Shown here: piece after piece, positions 23,977 through 32,658 of the stretch | Layout: the number at the start of each line of letters is the position of its first letter | Numbering within the stretch: the first letter of the stretch is position 1 | Source of the DNA: Rhodovulum sulfidophilum | Lineage (GTDB): Bacteria; Pseudomonadota; Alphaproteobacteria; Rhodobacterales; Rhodobacteraceae | Length of the DNA: 64,000 nt | Assembly (NCBI GenBank): GCA_003241785.1 | Contig: QFPW01000006.1 | Location: 1 to 64,000 of the forward strand | Direction of reading: 5' to 3' | The notes under the pieces: generated by a model | Told to the model about the DNA's origin: nothing | The model's database searches: none | Seen by the model: only the letters and a program-made list of their open reading frames with translations | Position numbers and translations under genes: made by a program

Positions 23977-24993
23977 ATGAGAAAGTCTCATATCCTTGGA
24001 ACAACGCTGGCTCTGTCGCTCGGAGCGGTCGGCGCTGCCTCGGCGGCGACGCTCGATGATGTGAAGGCCCGGGGCGCGCTCAAGTGCGGCACCAACACGG
24101 GTCTCGCGGGGTTCGCCGCGCCGGATGCCAGCGGCAAGTGGATCGGCTTCGACGTCGACGTCTGCTACGCGCTCGCCGCCGCGATCTTCGGCGACCCGAC
24201 GAAGGTCGAGTTCACCCCCACCACCGGCGAGACGCGCTTCACCGCGCTCGCCTCGGGTGAGATCGACGTCCTGGTGCGCAACTCGACCTGGACCTTCACC
24301 CGCGACGTCGACCTCAAGCTCGATTTCGTCGGCGTGAACTACTACGACGGCCAGGGCTTCATCGTCTCGAAGGACCTCGGCGTCACCTCGGCGAAGGAGC
24401 TCGACGGCGCGACGGTCTGCATCCAGACCGGCACCACGACCGAGCTCAACCTCGCCGACTACTTCAAGGCGAACGGCATGAGCTACCAGCCGGTGCCGAT
24501 CCAGACCGAGGCCGAGGCGCGCCAGCAGTTCCTCGGCGGCGCCTGCGACGCCTATACCACCGACGCCTCGGGCCTCGCGGCCGCCCGCGCGACCTACGAC
24601 AACCCCGAGAACTACATCATCCTGCCCGAGATCATCTCGAAGGAACCGCTCGGGCCGGTGGTGCGCCATGGCGACAACCAGTGGGCGGACATCGTGCGCT
24701 GGACCTTCTACGCGCTGGTCGAGGCCGAGGAGCTCGGCGTCACCCAGGCGAACATCGACGAGATGAAGAATTCCGAGAACCCCGAGGTGCGCCGCCTGCT
24801 CGGCGTCGAGGGCAATCTCGGCGCGATGTTCGGCCTGCCGGCCGACTGGGCCTACAACGCGATCAAGGCCAACGGCAACTATGGCGAGATCTTCGCCGCC
24901 ACGATCGGCGAGGGCACCCCGTCCAACCTCGCCCGCGGGCTGAACGCCCAGTGGAAGGACGGCGGTCTCATGTACGCGCCGCCGTTCCGCTGA
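23977..24993 (+). CDS. bztA: Periplasmic glutamate/glutamine/aspartate/asparagine-binding protein
   Basis: This is the solute receptor of the polar amino-acid ABC transporter (BztA/AapJ). The 338 residues start with a Sec signal peptide (cleavage after ASA, residue 23) and continue TLDDVKARGALKCGTNTGLAGFAAPD, a type II periplasmic binding fold with GFDVDVCYALAAAIFG, TTGETRFTALASGEIDVLVRNSTWTFTRD and CIQTGTTTELNLADYF. These match the R. capsulatus BztA group from memory. The start MRKSH is preceded by AAAAGG; an earlier in-frame ATG would spoil the signal peptide. A long hairpin follows. Confidence 0.95.
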   Translation: MRKSHILGTTLALSLGAVGAASAATLDDVKARGALKCGTNTGLAGFAAPDASGKWIGFDVDVCYALAAAIFGDPTKVEFTPTTGETRFTALASGEIDVLVRNSTWTFTRDVDLKLDFVGVNYYDGQGFIVSKDLGVTSAKELDGATVCIQTGTTTELNLADYFKANGMSYQPVPIQTEAEARQQFLGGACDAYTTDASGLAAARATYDNPENYIILPEIISKEPLGPVVRHGDNQWADIVRWTFYALVEAEELGVTQANIDEMKNSENPEVRRLLGVEGNLGAMFGLPADWAYNAIKANGNYGEIFAATIGEGTPSNLARGLNAQWKDGGLMYAPPFR

Positions 24994-25004
24994 TCCACGC
25001 CACC

Positions 25005-25033
25005 GCGGCCCGGGCCCGAAAGGCCCGGGCCGC
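25005..25033 (+). terminator. Hairpin between bztA and bztB
   Basis: Perfect 12-base arms (25005-25016 and 25022-25033) flank CGAAA. Such structures after binding-protein genes commonly protect the upstream mRNA and cut downstream expression, giving excess receptor over permease. No long T-run follows, so readthrough is expected. Confidence 0.7.
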
Positions 25034-25066
25034 TCTCGTTCCAGGCCGCTTCACGGGGGGCGCGAC

Positions 25067-26281
25067 ATGACCGCGATAGGGATCCAGAGCCAGGAGCCGT
25101 TCCGCCTCGGAATGCTGCTCTACGATACGCGATACCGATCTATCACGATCCAGATCATCGCGCTGATCGCGACGCTCACCTTCTTCGGCTGGATCGTGAA
25201 CAATACCATCGCGAACCTCCACGCCCTGGGGAAGACCTTCGATTTCGGCTTCCTCGGCCAGCGCGCCGGCTATGACATCAACCAGACGCTGATCCCCTAC
25301 ACCAACGACAGCACCCATGGCCGCGCCGCGATCGTCGGCGTGCTGAACACGCTGCTGGTCGCGGCGCTCGGCTGCGTCACCGCCCTCGTGATCGGCACGG
25401 TGATGGGCGTGCTGCGCCTGTCCTCGAACTGGCTCGTGGCCCGGCTCGCCTCGGTCTACGTCGAGATGTTCCGCAACGTCCCCGTGCTGCTCTGGATCCT
25501 CGCGCTGATGGCGATCATCACCGAGACCTTCCCGGCGCCGAACGCGTTCCGCGGCGACAATGCCACCGCTTCGATGCTGTTCGGTGACACCGTCGCGCTG
25601 ACCAACCGCGGCGCCTACGTGCCCTGGCCGATCTTCGGGCCGGGATGGCAGATCGTGCTCGTCGTCTTCCTCGCCTCGCTGGCCGGGATCTTCTTCTTCC
25701 GGCGCTACGCCCACCAGCGGCAGGTGGCCACCGGCAAGACGCTGCCGGTGTTCTGGATCAGCCTCGCGCTCTTCTTCGTCCCGGCGCTGCTCGCCGACGC
25801 GGTGATCGGCTCGATCACCTTCGAGATCCCCACGCTGCAGCGGTTCAACTTCCAGGGCGGCGGCTTCGTCGACAAGTCGCTGATCGCGCTCTGGTTCGCG
25901 CTGGCGCTCTATACCGGCGCCTTCATCGCCGAGATCGTGCGCGGCGGCATCCAGGCGATCAGCCGCGGCCAGAGCGAGGCGGCCGGCGCGCTCGGCCTCC
26001 GGCCGAACCGGGTCATGCGGCTCGTCGTGCTGCCGCAGGCGATGCGGATCATCATCCCGCCGCTGATCTCGCAGTTCCTGAACCTCACCAAGAACTCCTC
26101 GCTCGCGATCGTGGTCGGCTACGCCGACGTGCGCGCCACGCTCGGCGGCATCACGATGAACCAGACCGGCCGCGAGCTCGAGTGCATGCTGCTCATGATG
26201 GGCTTCTACCTGATCATCAGTCTCACGATCTCGAGCGCGATGAACTGGTACAATTCCTCGATCTCCCTGAAGGAGCGCTGA
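25067..26281 (+). CDS. bztB: Amino-acid ABC transporter permease BztB
   Basis: BztB is one of two permeases of the transporter. It is large for this class at 404 residues because of an insert between the first helices and the conserved module (periplasmic region around residues 60-85 and an extra helix block near 190-260). The transmembrane module ends with the EAA-type loop IVRGGIQAISRGQSEAAGALGLRPNRVMRLVVLPQAMRIIIPPL. The C-terminus SAMNWYNSSISLKER is typical. It is followed three bases later by bztC. Confidence 0.94.
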   Translation: MTAIGIQSQEPFRLGMLLYDTRYRSITIQIIALIATLTFFGWIVNNTIANLHALGKTFDFGFLGQRAGYDINQTLIPYTNDSTHGRAAIVGVLNTLLVAALGCVTALVIGTVMGVLRLSSNWLVARLASVYVEMFRNVPVLLWILALMAIITETFPAPNAFRGDNATASMLFGDTVALTNRGAYVPWPIFGPGWQIVLVVFLASLAGIFFFRRYAHQRQVATGKTLPVFWISLALFFVPALLADAVIGSITFEIPTLQRFNFQGGGFVDKSLIALWFALALYTGAFIAEIVRGGIQAISRGQSEAAGALGLRPNRVMRLVVLPQAMRIIIPPLISQFLNLTKNSSLAIVVGYADVRATLGGITMNQTGRELECMLLMMGFYLIISLTISSAMNWYNSSISLKER

Positions 26282-26284
26282 GCC

Positions 26285-27625
26285 ATGGTCGACACGCCCG
26301 ACACCCCCAGCGCCTATGACCGCGCCTCGCTGATGGAGCCGAGCGGCTACAGCCGCTCCGAGATGCTCCCGCCGCTGCCGCCGCCCGGAAGCGCGGTCGG
26401 CGTCATCGGCTGGCTCCGCGCCAATCTCTTCTCCTCCCTCGGCAATGGCGTGCTGAGCGTGCTGGCCCTCGCCGTCATCTGGTGGCTGGTCTCGCACATC
26501 TATCCCTGGTTCGCGCATTCGATCTGGAACGCGACCTCCTACGCCGAATGCCGGCAGATCGTCGCCCAGACCTGGGGCGAGGGCGCCGGCGGCGCCTGCC
26601 TCGCGGTGATCCGCGAGCGGTGGAAGCAGTTCATGTTCGGCTTCTACCCGCCCGAGCTCTACTGGCGCCCGACGCTCGCCTTCATCCTGCTGTTCGTGGC
26701 CCTCGCGCCCGTCCTGTTCGCCCAGCTGCCGCGCAAGGCGCTGTGGTTCTCGGCGATCTTCCCCGGCCTCGCCTACTGGCTGCTCTGGGGCGGGTCGATC
26801 TTCGTGCCGATCGTCATCTACGCGGGTTTCGCCGCGGGGTATCTCGGCTTCCGGCTCGGCGAGCGGGCCAGCGCCTCCTTCGTGGCGCCGCTGCTCGCGG
26901 TCATCTTCGCGCTCGTCTGGTGGTTCGTGATCGCCGGGCCGCTGATGGGCCTGCTGCCCGGCCTCGGCCTCACGCCGGTGCAGTCGAAGCAGTTCGGCGG
27001 CTTCATGCTCTCGATCACCATCGGCGTCACCGGCATCGCCTTCTCCCTGCCGCTCGGCGTGCTGCTGGCGCTCGGGCGGCGATCGGACCTGATGCTGGTG
27101 AAGGCGATCTGCGTCGGCTTCATCGAGTTCATCCGCGGCGTGCCCCTGATCGCGCTCCTGCTGGTGGCCTCGTTCCTCCTGAACATCTTCCTGCCGCCGG
27201 GAACGAACTTCGACATCATCCTGCGCGTGATCATCATGGTGACGCTGTTCTCGGCCGCCTACATGGCCGAGGTGATCCGCGGCGGCCTCGCGGCGCTGCC
27301 GAAGGGCCAGTACGAGGGCGCGGACGCGCTGGGGCTCAACTTCTGGCAGGCGACGCGGCTCGTGATCATGCCGCAGGCGCTGAAGATCTCGATCCCGGGC
27401 ATCGTCAACACCTTCATCGGCCTGTTCAAGGACACGACGCTGGTCGCGATCATCGGCCTTCTCGACCCGATCGGCCTCATCACCTCGATCCGCGCCAACG
27501 CCGCCTGGAACGGCATGGTCTGGGAGCTCTACGGCTTCGTCGGCCTGCTGTTCTTCATCTGCTGCTTCGGCATGTCGAAGTATTCCCAGTATCTCGAGCG
27601 CAAGCTGCGCACCGATCACCGTTGA
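26285..27625 (+). CDS. bztC: Amino-acid ABC transporter permease BztC
   Basis: The second permease has 446 residues, with about eight to ten hydrophobic helices. The N-terminal extension (SYAECRQIVAQTWGEGAGGACLAVIRERWKQFMFGFYP) is characteristic of BztC/AapM and includes two Cys. The core ends in FIRGVPLIALLL and the EAA loop EVIRGGLAALPKGQYEGADALGLNFWQATRLVIMPQALKISIPG. It would heterodimerise with BztB to import polar amino acids. The gene is 9 bases before bztD. Confidence 0.94.
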   Translation: MVDTPDTPSAYDRASLMEPSGYSRSEMLPPLPPPGSAVGVIGWLRANLFSSLGNGVLSVLALAVIWWLVSHIYPWFAHSIWNATSYAECRQIVAQTWGEGAGGACLAVIRERWKQFMFGFYPPELYWRPTLAFILLFVALAPVLFAQLPRKALWFSAIFPGLAYWLLWGGSIFVPIVIYAGFAAGYLGFRLGERASASFVAPLLAVIFALVWWFVIAGPLMGLLPGLGLTPVQSKQFGGFMLSITIGVTGIAFSLPLGVLLALGRRSDLMLVKAICVGFIEFIRGVPLIALLLVASFLLNIFLPPGTNFDIILRVIIMVTLFSAAYMAEVIRGGLAALPKGQYEGADALGLNFWQATRLVIMPQALKISIPGIVNTFIGLFKDTTLVAIIGLLDPIGLITSIRANAAWNGMVWELYGFVGLLFFICCFGMSKYSQYLERKLRTDHR

Positions 27626-27634
27626 GGTAGCTCC

Positions 27635-28429
<795 letters not shown>

Positions 28430-28473
28430 CGAAGCGGCGGGCCTCGGTCCGCTGTCTCGGGCGCGGTAGCGAC

Positions 28474-28554
28474 GCTGTCCCGGGCTCGACCCGGGACCTC
28501 GAGGCCCGAGCGCGGCGCCGGCGGATCGAGGTCCCGGGCCGAGCCCGGGACAGC
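28474..28554. repeat. Dispersed palindromic repeat, copy A
   Basis: Arms 28474-28502 and 28526-28554 are 29 bases long with one mismatch and begin GCTGTCCCGGGCTCGACCC. Each arm is itself palindromic (CCCGGG..CCCGGG). The element lies between converging bztD and sixA. The same design recurs at 41641 and 57756. Confidence 0.85.
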
Positions 28555-28603
28555 GGGATCCCCGATGGCGGCGCGCGAAACAAGCGCCGCGCCGCCGCGG
28601 ACC

Positions 28604-29101
28604 TCAGCCCAGCCGCTTCGGGATCATGAAATCCACCAGCGTCCCGGTGCGCCAGGCGATCTCGCGCCAGCTCGCAACTGGGAAGTCGATCACCGCCGCC
28701 GCGCAGGTCGGGTAGCGGTCGAAATCGGCGTCGCGCGGCGGCTCGGCCAGCAGCCGCGCGGCGAAGCCCGCGATGCCGGGATTGTGCCCGACCATCATCA
28801 CCACCTCGGGTCCGGCCTCGCGCAGCGAAGCGAGCATGACCTCGGGCCCCGCGTGATAGAGCGCGTCGAGGAACCGCGCCGGCGGCGGCGTCGCTTCGTG
28901 GTGCAGCCGGGCATAGGTCTGCGTGGTCCGGACCGCGCTCGAGACCAGCGCCGCGTCGGCGGCGTAGCCCCGGCCGCGCAGCCAGGCGCCGAGCGCCGGC
29001 GCGTCGGCGCGTCCGCGCTTGTTGAGCGGGCGCTGGGCGTCGCCGAGACGCGGGTCGTCCCAGTCCGACTTCGCATGGCGCACGAGGATCAGCCGCGTCA
29101 T
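28604..29101 (-). CDS. sixA: Histidine phosphatase family protein, SixA-like
   Basis: SixA-type enzymes remove phosphate from phosphohistidine, as on phosphotransfer proteins. The 165-residue protein has the RHG motif LVRHAKSDWDD near its N-terminus with the catalytic His, SSAVRTTQTYARL with the conserved Arg, and MMVGHNPGIAGFA with the second catalytic His. Its small size and the AKSDW start match SixA. It overlaps the upstream ferredoxin-like gene by ATGA, forming a run argB-ferredoxin-sixA on the minus strand. Confidence 0.88.
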   Translation of the reverse strand: MTRLILVRHAKSDWDDPRLGDAQRPLNKRGRADAPALGAWLRGRGYAADAALVSSAVRTTQTYARLHHEATPPPARFLDALYHAGPEVMLASLREAGPEVVMMVGHNPGIAGFAARLLAEPPRDADFDRYPTCAAAVIDFPVASWREIAWRTGTLVDFMIPKRLG

Positions 29102-29775
29102 CGGCTCGTGCCGGGGTGGAAGGCGGTCATGTGGAACTCCGATTGCCGTTCCGGGCGCAGCGCCGCGCCGACCGGGCAGGCGCGCCGCGCGGCGCAGCCC
29201 CGGGTCAGGCAGTCGCGCCCCGGCCTGGTGTCGAGAAAGGCGTGGCAGCGCGGGATATCGTAGCCCGCGGGCGACAGCGCCCCGACCGGGCAGGCGTCGC
29301 GGCAGGGCGCGGCGCAGGCGGGGCAGGGGGATCGGCCCGGCGGGGGCAGGGGGAGCCGGGGGGCGAGCGCGATCGCGCCCCGGAACGAGACGAAGAGGCC
29401 GACGCGATCGTGCACCAGCAGGCCGACGGGCGAGTCCCAGACCGCCCCGCCGCGCTGGGCCCAGGCGATGAACGGGTTCCAGGGCGGTCCGCCGAACGGG
29501 AAGAGCGCCACGCCGTCGAGGGCGCGCGCATGGCCGCCGATCACCCGCGTCGACCAGCGGTCGAGCGGGTCGGGCAGCCCGTCACCGTATTCGGGCGCGG
29601 CGGTGAAGACGTCCCAGAAATCCGGCGCGGGGCCGAGCAGGACCAGCGTGCCGCTTCCCTCCGGCGCGCCGTCGCCGGGGCCGGGATGGAAGGCGCCGCG
29701 AAGCGCGAGCCCGTCGGGCGCGACGCGCCGCGCGAGCGTCCCGAGGCCGGTCCCGCTCCGGGGCGCCCGGCCCAT
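29098..29775 (-). CDS. Ferredoxin-like 4Fe-4S protein
   Basis: The 225-residue product has a unique N-terminal domain (FWDVFTAAPEYGDGLPDPLDRWSTRVIGG, HDRVGLFVSFRGAIAL) and a C-terminal half with two cysteine clusters: CPACAAPCRDACPVG and CLTRGCAARRACPVG. Together these supply enough ligands for one or two [4Fe-4S] clusters, recalling the C-terminal half of epoxyqueuosine reductase (QueG), but no cobalamin-binding part is apparent. The start at 29775 follows the argB stop by one base; a longer frame would run into argB. Its electron partner is unknown. Confidence 0.8.
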   Translation of the reverse strand: MGRAPRSGTGLGTLARRVAPDGLALRGAFHPGPGDGAPEGSGTLVLLGPAPDFWDVFTAAPEYGDGLPDPLDRWSTRVIGGHARALDGVALFPFGGPPWNPFIAWAQRGGAVWDSPVGLLVHDRVGLFVSFRGAIALAPRLPLPPPGRSPCPACAAPCRDACPVGALSPAGYDIPRCHAFLDTRPGRDCLTRGCAARRACPVGAALRPERQSEFHMTAFHPGTSR

Positions 29776-29776
29776 C

Positions 29777-30673
29777 TCAGCCCTTGATGAGCGTGCCCGC
29801 GCCATGCGCGGTGAAGAGCTCGAGCAGCACCGCGTGCGGCGCGCGGCCGTCGAGGATCACCACCGCGCGCACGCCGCCCTCGATCGCGTCGAGCGCGGTC
29901 TGGGTCTTCGGGATCATGCCGCCCGAGATGACGCCCTCCTTGGTCATCGCGCGCACCTGGTCGGCGGTGAGCTGAGTCACGAGCTCGCCCGCGGCGTTCT
30001 TCACCCCCGAGACATCGGTGAGCAGCAGCAGCCGGTCGGCCTTCATCGCCCCGGCGATCGCGCCGGCGGCGGTGTCGCCGTTCACGTTGAAGGTCTCGCC
30101 GTTCCGCCCCATCGCGACCGGCGCCACCACGGGGATGAAATCGGAGCCGAGGAAGGAGCGCAGCACCTCGGGATGCATCTCGACCGGCTTGCCGACATAG
30201 CCGAGGTCGATCTCGATCTCCGCGCCGTCCTTGGTGATCTTCGCGAGGTCCTTCTCGCAGATCATCAGATTCGCGTCCTTGCCGGACAGGCCGACCGCCT
30301 TGCCGCCGGCGGCGTTGATCGCCTGGACGATGCGCTTGTTGATCCGGCCCGAGAGCACCATCTCGACCACCTCGACGGTGGCCTCGTCGCTGACGCGCTT
30401 GCCCTCGACGAACTCGGACTTGATGTCGAGCCGCCTGAGCATCTCGTTGATCATCGGTCCGCCGCCGTGGACGACCACCGGATTGACGTTGCACTGCTTC
30501 ATCAGCACCACGTCGCGGGCGAAATCGGCCATGGCCGCGTCGCTGCCCATCGCGTGCCCGCCGAGCTTGATGACGATCGTCGCGCCGTCGTAGCGCTGCA
30601 GAAAGGGCAGGGCCTCGCTGAGCGTCCGCGCCGTGGCGATCCAGTCCCGGGTATGGGCGGTCGATTTTTCCAA
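29777..30673 (-). CDS. argB: Acetylglutamate kinase, TTG start
   Basis: ArgB phosphorylates N-acetylglutamate in arginine biosynthesis. The 298-residue protein has the amino-acid kinase fold: IVIKLGGHAMG, VVVHGGGPMINEML, LSGKDANLM, FNVNGDTAAGAIA and LLTDVSGVKNAAGE, plus the GGMIPKTQTALDAIEGG C-terminal motif. The start is a TTG at 30673 with GGGAG seven bases upstream; no ATG or GTG gives a full N-terminus. It is divergent from the exported SPOR-like gene (100 bases apart) and leads the argB-ferredoxin-sixA run. Confidence 0.95.
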   Translation of the reverse strand: MEKSTAHTRDWIATARTLSEALPFLQRYDGATIVIKLGGHAMGSDAAMADFARDVVLMKQCNVNPVVVHGGGPMINEMLRRLDIKSEFVEGKRVSDEATVEVVEMVLSGRINKRIVQAINAAGGKAVGLSGKDANLMICEKDLAKITKDGAEIEIDLGYVGKPVEMHPEVLRSFLGSDFIPVVAPVAMGRNGETFNVNGDTAAGAIAGAMKADRLLLLTDVSGVKNAAGELVTQLTADQVRAMTKEGVISGGMIPKTQTALDAIEGGVRAVVILDGRAPHAVLLELFTAHGAGTLIKG

Positions 30674-30715
30674 GTCACTCTCCCGATCGTTCGGAGCCAG
30701 TCACGGGCCCGCGCG

Positions 30716-30744
30716 TTGCCAAGGGACGGGCGCGGGAATACAGT
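30716..30744 (+). promoter_or_regulatory. Predicted promoter of the SPOR-like gene pair
   Basis: TTGCCA (30716-30721), a 17-base spacer and TACAGT (30739-30744) make a good sigma-70-type promoter between divergent argB and the gene at 30774. The predicted start is near 30751, giving a leader of about 23 bases. Confidence 0.65.
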
Positions 30745-30773
30745 CTCGCGGTCCACGGGACAAGGAGATTGGC

Positions 30774-31370
30774 ATGTCGCCGCCCCGCCGTCGCGCGACC
30801 AGAAGCGGCGCGTTCCCCGCCGCGCCGGCCCGGACGCGCGCCCCGCGGCGCGGTCTCGCCACCGTCGCGATGGCGGTGCTGGCCGGCCTCGCCGCCGGGG
30901 CGCCGGCGCGGGCGCAGGATCCCGCCAATCCCGATTGCCCGCCGCGGTTCCAGATGTACGAGACGGCGACGCGGGCGTTCGGCGCCCCGGACAACCAGCG
31001 GCGGCGCACCACCTCGCCGCAGGTCCAGTCGGCCGCGCGCTGGCTGAGGATGGGCGACTGTCTGACGTTCACCGCGCAGCTCGCGCCGATGGCGACGCTC
31101 GGCCCGGGTGCGGGCGCCCAGGCGCGGACACCGGCGGGGCCGACGATCCCGCCCACCTACCTGCATGTCGGCATCGTCACGAGCTCGGAGGACGAGGCCC
31201 GGGCGAAGGCGTTCTTCGCGGAGCAGGGGCTGGCGGCGCGGGGGCTCGGCGCGGCCTTTCTCGGCCGCCGGATCTATGTCGGACCCTTCACCACCGCCGG
31301 CGCGCTCGAGGCCGGGATCGGCCTCGCCCGGCAAGCCGGCTTCGCCTATCCCTATCCGACCAATTTCTGA
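30774..31370 (+). CDS. Exported SPOR-like protein (unknown)
   Basis: The 198-residue protein begins with an Arg-rich n-region and a hydrophobic stretch ending ARA (residues around 28-46), a signal peptide possibly for Sec. The C-terminal third (YLHVGIVTSSEDEARAKAFFAEQGL...RRIYVGPFTTAGALEAGIGLARQAGF) resembles a SPOR-type peptidoglycan-binding fold. It is paralogous to the next gene: both have a YETA/YDLA stretch, one conserved Cys, the xHVGIxT strand and the RRxYVGP motif. Preceded by AAGGAG. No specific function is recognised. Confidence 0.75.
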   Translation: MSPPRRRATRSGAFPAAPARTRAPRRGLATVAMAVLAGLAAGAPARAQDPANPDCPPRFQMYETATRAFGAPDNQRRRTTSPQVQSAARWLRMGDCLTFTAQLAPMATLGPGAGAQARTPAGPTIPPTYLHVGIVTSSEDEARAKAFFAEQGLAARGLGAAFLGRRIYVGPFTTAGALEAGIGLARQAGFAYPYPTNF

Positions 31371-31383
31371 CGAGGACCTGGCA

Positions 31384-31947
31384 ATGCGCGCGGCTCTGGC
31401 TTTCTCTCTCGCGGGCGCTCTCGCCGCCCTGTCCGGCTGCGCCCAGTTCGCGGACCGGCCGCCGCCCGGCGACCCCGCGGCCTGCCGCGCCGCGTTCGAG
31501 CAGTACGATCTCGCCGCGCAGCTGTTCCAGCCATACTACTACAACCCGCGCCTCGACGGCCGTTCGTCGCAGAACGCGGCGATCAGCCGCGCGGGGAACC
31601 GGATCATCTCGCAGGGCTGCCTCACCACGAGCCGCGACATCACCGGGATCGAGGCGCTCGGCATGCGGCTCGGCCCGGGCAAGCCGGAGAATTCGGGTCC
31701 GGAGATCGAGCCGACGGCGGTGCATGTCGGGATCCTGACCGGGTTCACCGAGGCCGGCCGGGCGATCGCCTTCTTCGAGGGCCAGGGCTACCAGACCCGC
31801 ACGATCGGCGCGGAGAAGCTCGGACGGCGGCTCTACGTCGGGCCGGTCACGAGCCAGGGCGCGCTCGACCAGGCGATCGCGCTCGCCGCCGAGGCCGGTT
31901 TCCCGAACGCCTATCCCTCGGACCTGTTCCGCTTCTGGAAATTCTGA
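31384..31947 (+). CDS. SPOR-like lipoprotein (unknown)
   Basis: The 187-residue product has a lipoprotein signal peptide with lipobox LSGC (Cys near residue 19), then a polar region and a C-terminal SPOR-like module (AVHVGILTGFTEAGRAIAFFEGQGY, LGRRLYVGPVTSQGALDQAIALAAEAGFPNAYP). It lies 13 bases after its paralogue, so the two are cotranscribed. Lipidation suggests it sits at the outer membrane while its partner is soluble. A peptidoglycan or septal role is a guess from the fold only. Confidence 0.8.
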   Translation: MRAALAFSLAGALAALSGCAQFADRPPPGDPAACRAAFEQYDLAAQLFQPYYYNPRLDGRSSQNAAISRAGNRIISQGCLTTSRDITGIEALGMRLGPGKPENSGPEIEPTAVHVGILTGFTEAGRAIAFFEGQGYQTRTIGAEKLGRRLYVGPVTSQGALDQAIALAAEAGFPNAYPSDLFRFWKF

Positions 31948-31994
31948 ACAGCCGCGCCGCTGGGGATCCGCGGCGGCGCGCCCCCCCCGAAAGC

Positions 31995-32050
31995 CCGAGG
32001 GGCCCCGGCCCGGCGTCCCGATCGCGGGTCGCCGGGCCGGGGCCCCTCGG
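31995..32050. terminator. 21-bp perfect palindromic stem in a convergent gap
   Basis: The arms 31995-32015 and 32030-32050 pair perfectly over 21 bases. The 14-base loop can itself pair (CCC/GGG). It lies between the lipoprotein gene and the convergent gene ending at 32075. It would act for both strands as a terminator or 3' stabiliser; the T-tract is poor on both sides. Confidence 0.7.
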
Positions 32051-32074
32051 CTGATTGGTCGTGGCCGCGGAGAC

Positions 32075-32440
32075 TTAGGTCCGCGGCTCGAAAGCGGCCT
32101 GCACCATGCGCACGGCGAGCGCCGCGTTCACCTGCGGCGTGATGTGCTTCACCTCGACGATCGCGCCGGTCGGGATATGCTGCACCCGCACCTGCCCGCG
32201 CTTCGACGCATGCGCGACGCGCAGATGCCCCGCGGGCACCTCCGGCGCGATGTCATGGTCGTGAACGCGCGCCTTGTGCAGCGCGGCATGCCCGGCGCTG
32301 ACCAGCGCCGCGAAAAGCTCCGGATCAGCCGCCGGCCGTTCGCCCCATTCCTCGTCGGTCATGGGCTCTTCACCGTCAAGTTCCAGGATATGGTCCAAAG
32401 CGGCACGCAGGGCGACCTTGATCAGATCTTCGTCGTCCAT
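32075..32440 (-). CDS. Hypothetical acidic protein (unknown)
   Basis: The frame gives 121 residues from the ATG at 32440, behind a GAGGGG ribosome site (a GTG two codons upstream is less likely). The N-terminal half is acidic and helical (DDEDLIKVALRAALDHILELDGEEPMTDEEWGE), the C-terminal half has beta-strand character (ARVHDHDIAPEVPAGHLRVAHASKRGQVRVQHIPTGAIVEVKHI). I see no membrane segment, signal or motif I can name. Codon use is ordinary for the region. It stands alone, convergent with the SPOR-like pair. Confidence 0.6.
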   Translation of the reverse strand: MDDEDLIKVALRAALDHILELDGEEPMTDEEWGERPAADPELFAALVSAGHAALHKARVHDHDIAPEVPAGHLRVAHASKRGQVRVQHIPTGAIVEVKHITPQVNAALAVRMVQAAFEPRT

Positions 32441-32658
32441 TCCCACCCCTCGTCTAATCGATCATTCCACACGCTTGCACACACAGACTTCGTTACTCGT
32501 CGTCGCAGCTACCGGAAATTGCGTGATCCGCCGCGAAGATCACGCGCCCCTCTCTGAAAAGTCCCCGCCAGTCCGATTATGTGATTCCGAAGGATCCGGC
32601 GGACCGCCGTATTATGGCATGCGCGATCCGCGAGGCAAACCACGGAATCGACGTGTTG

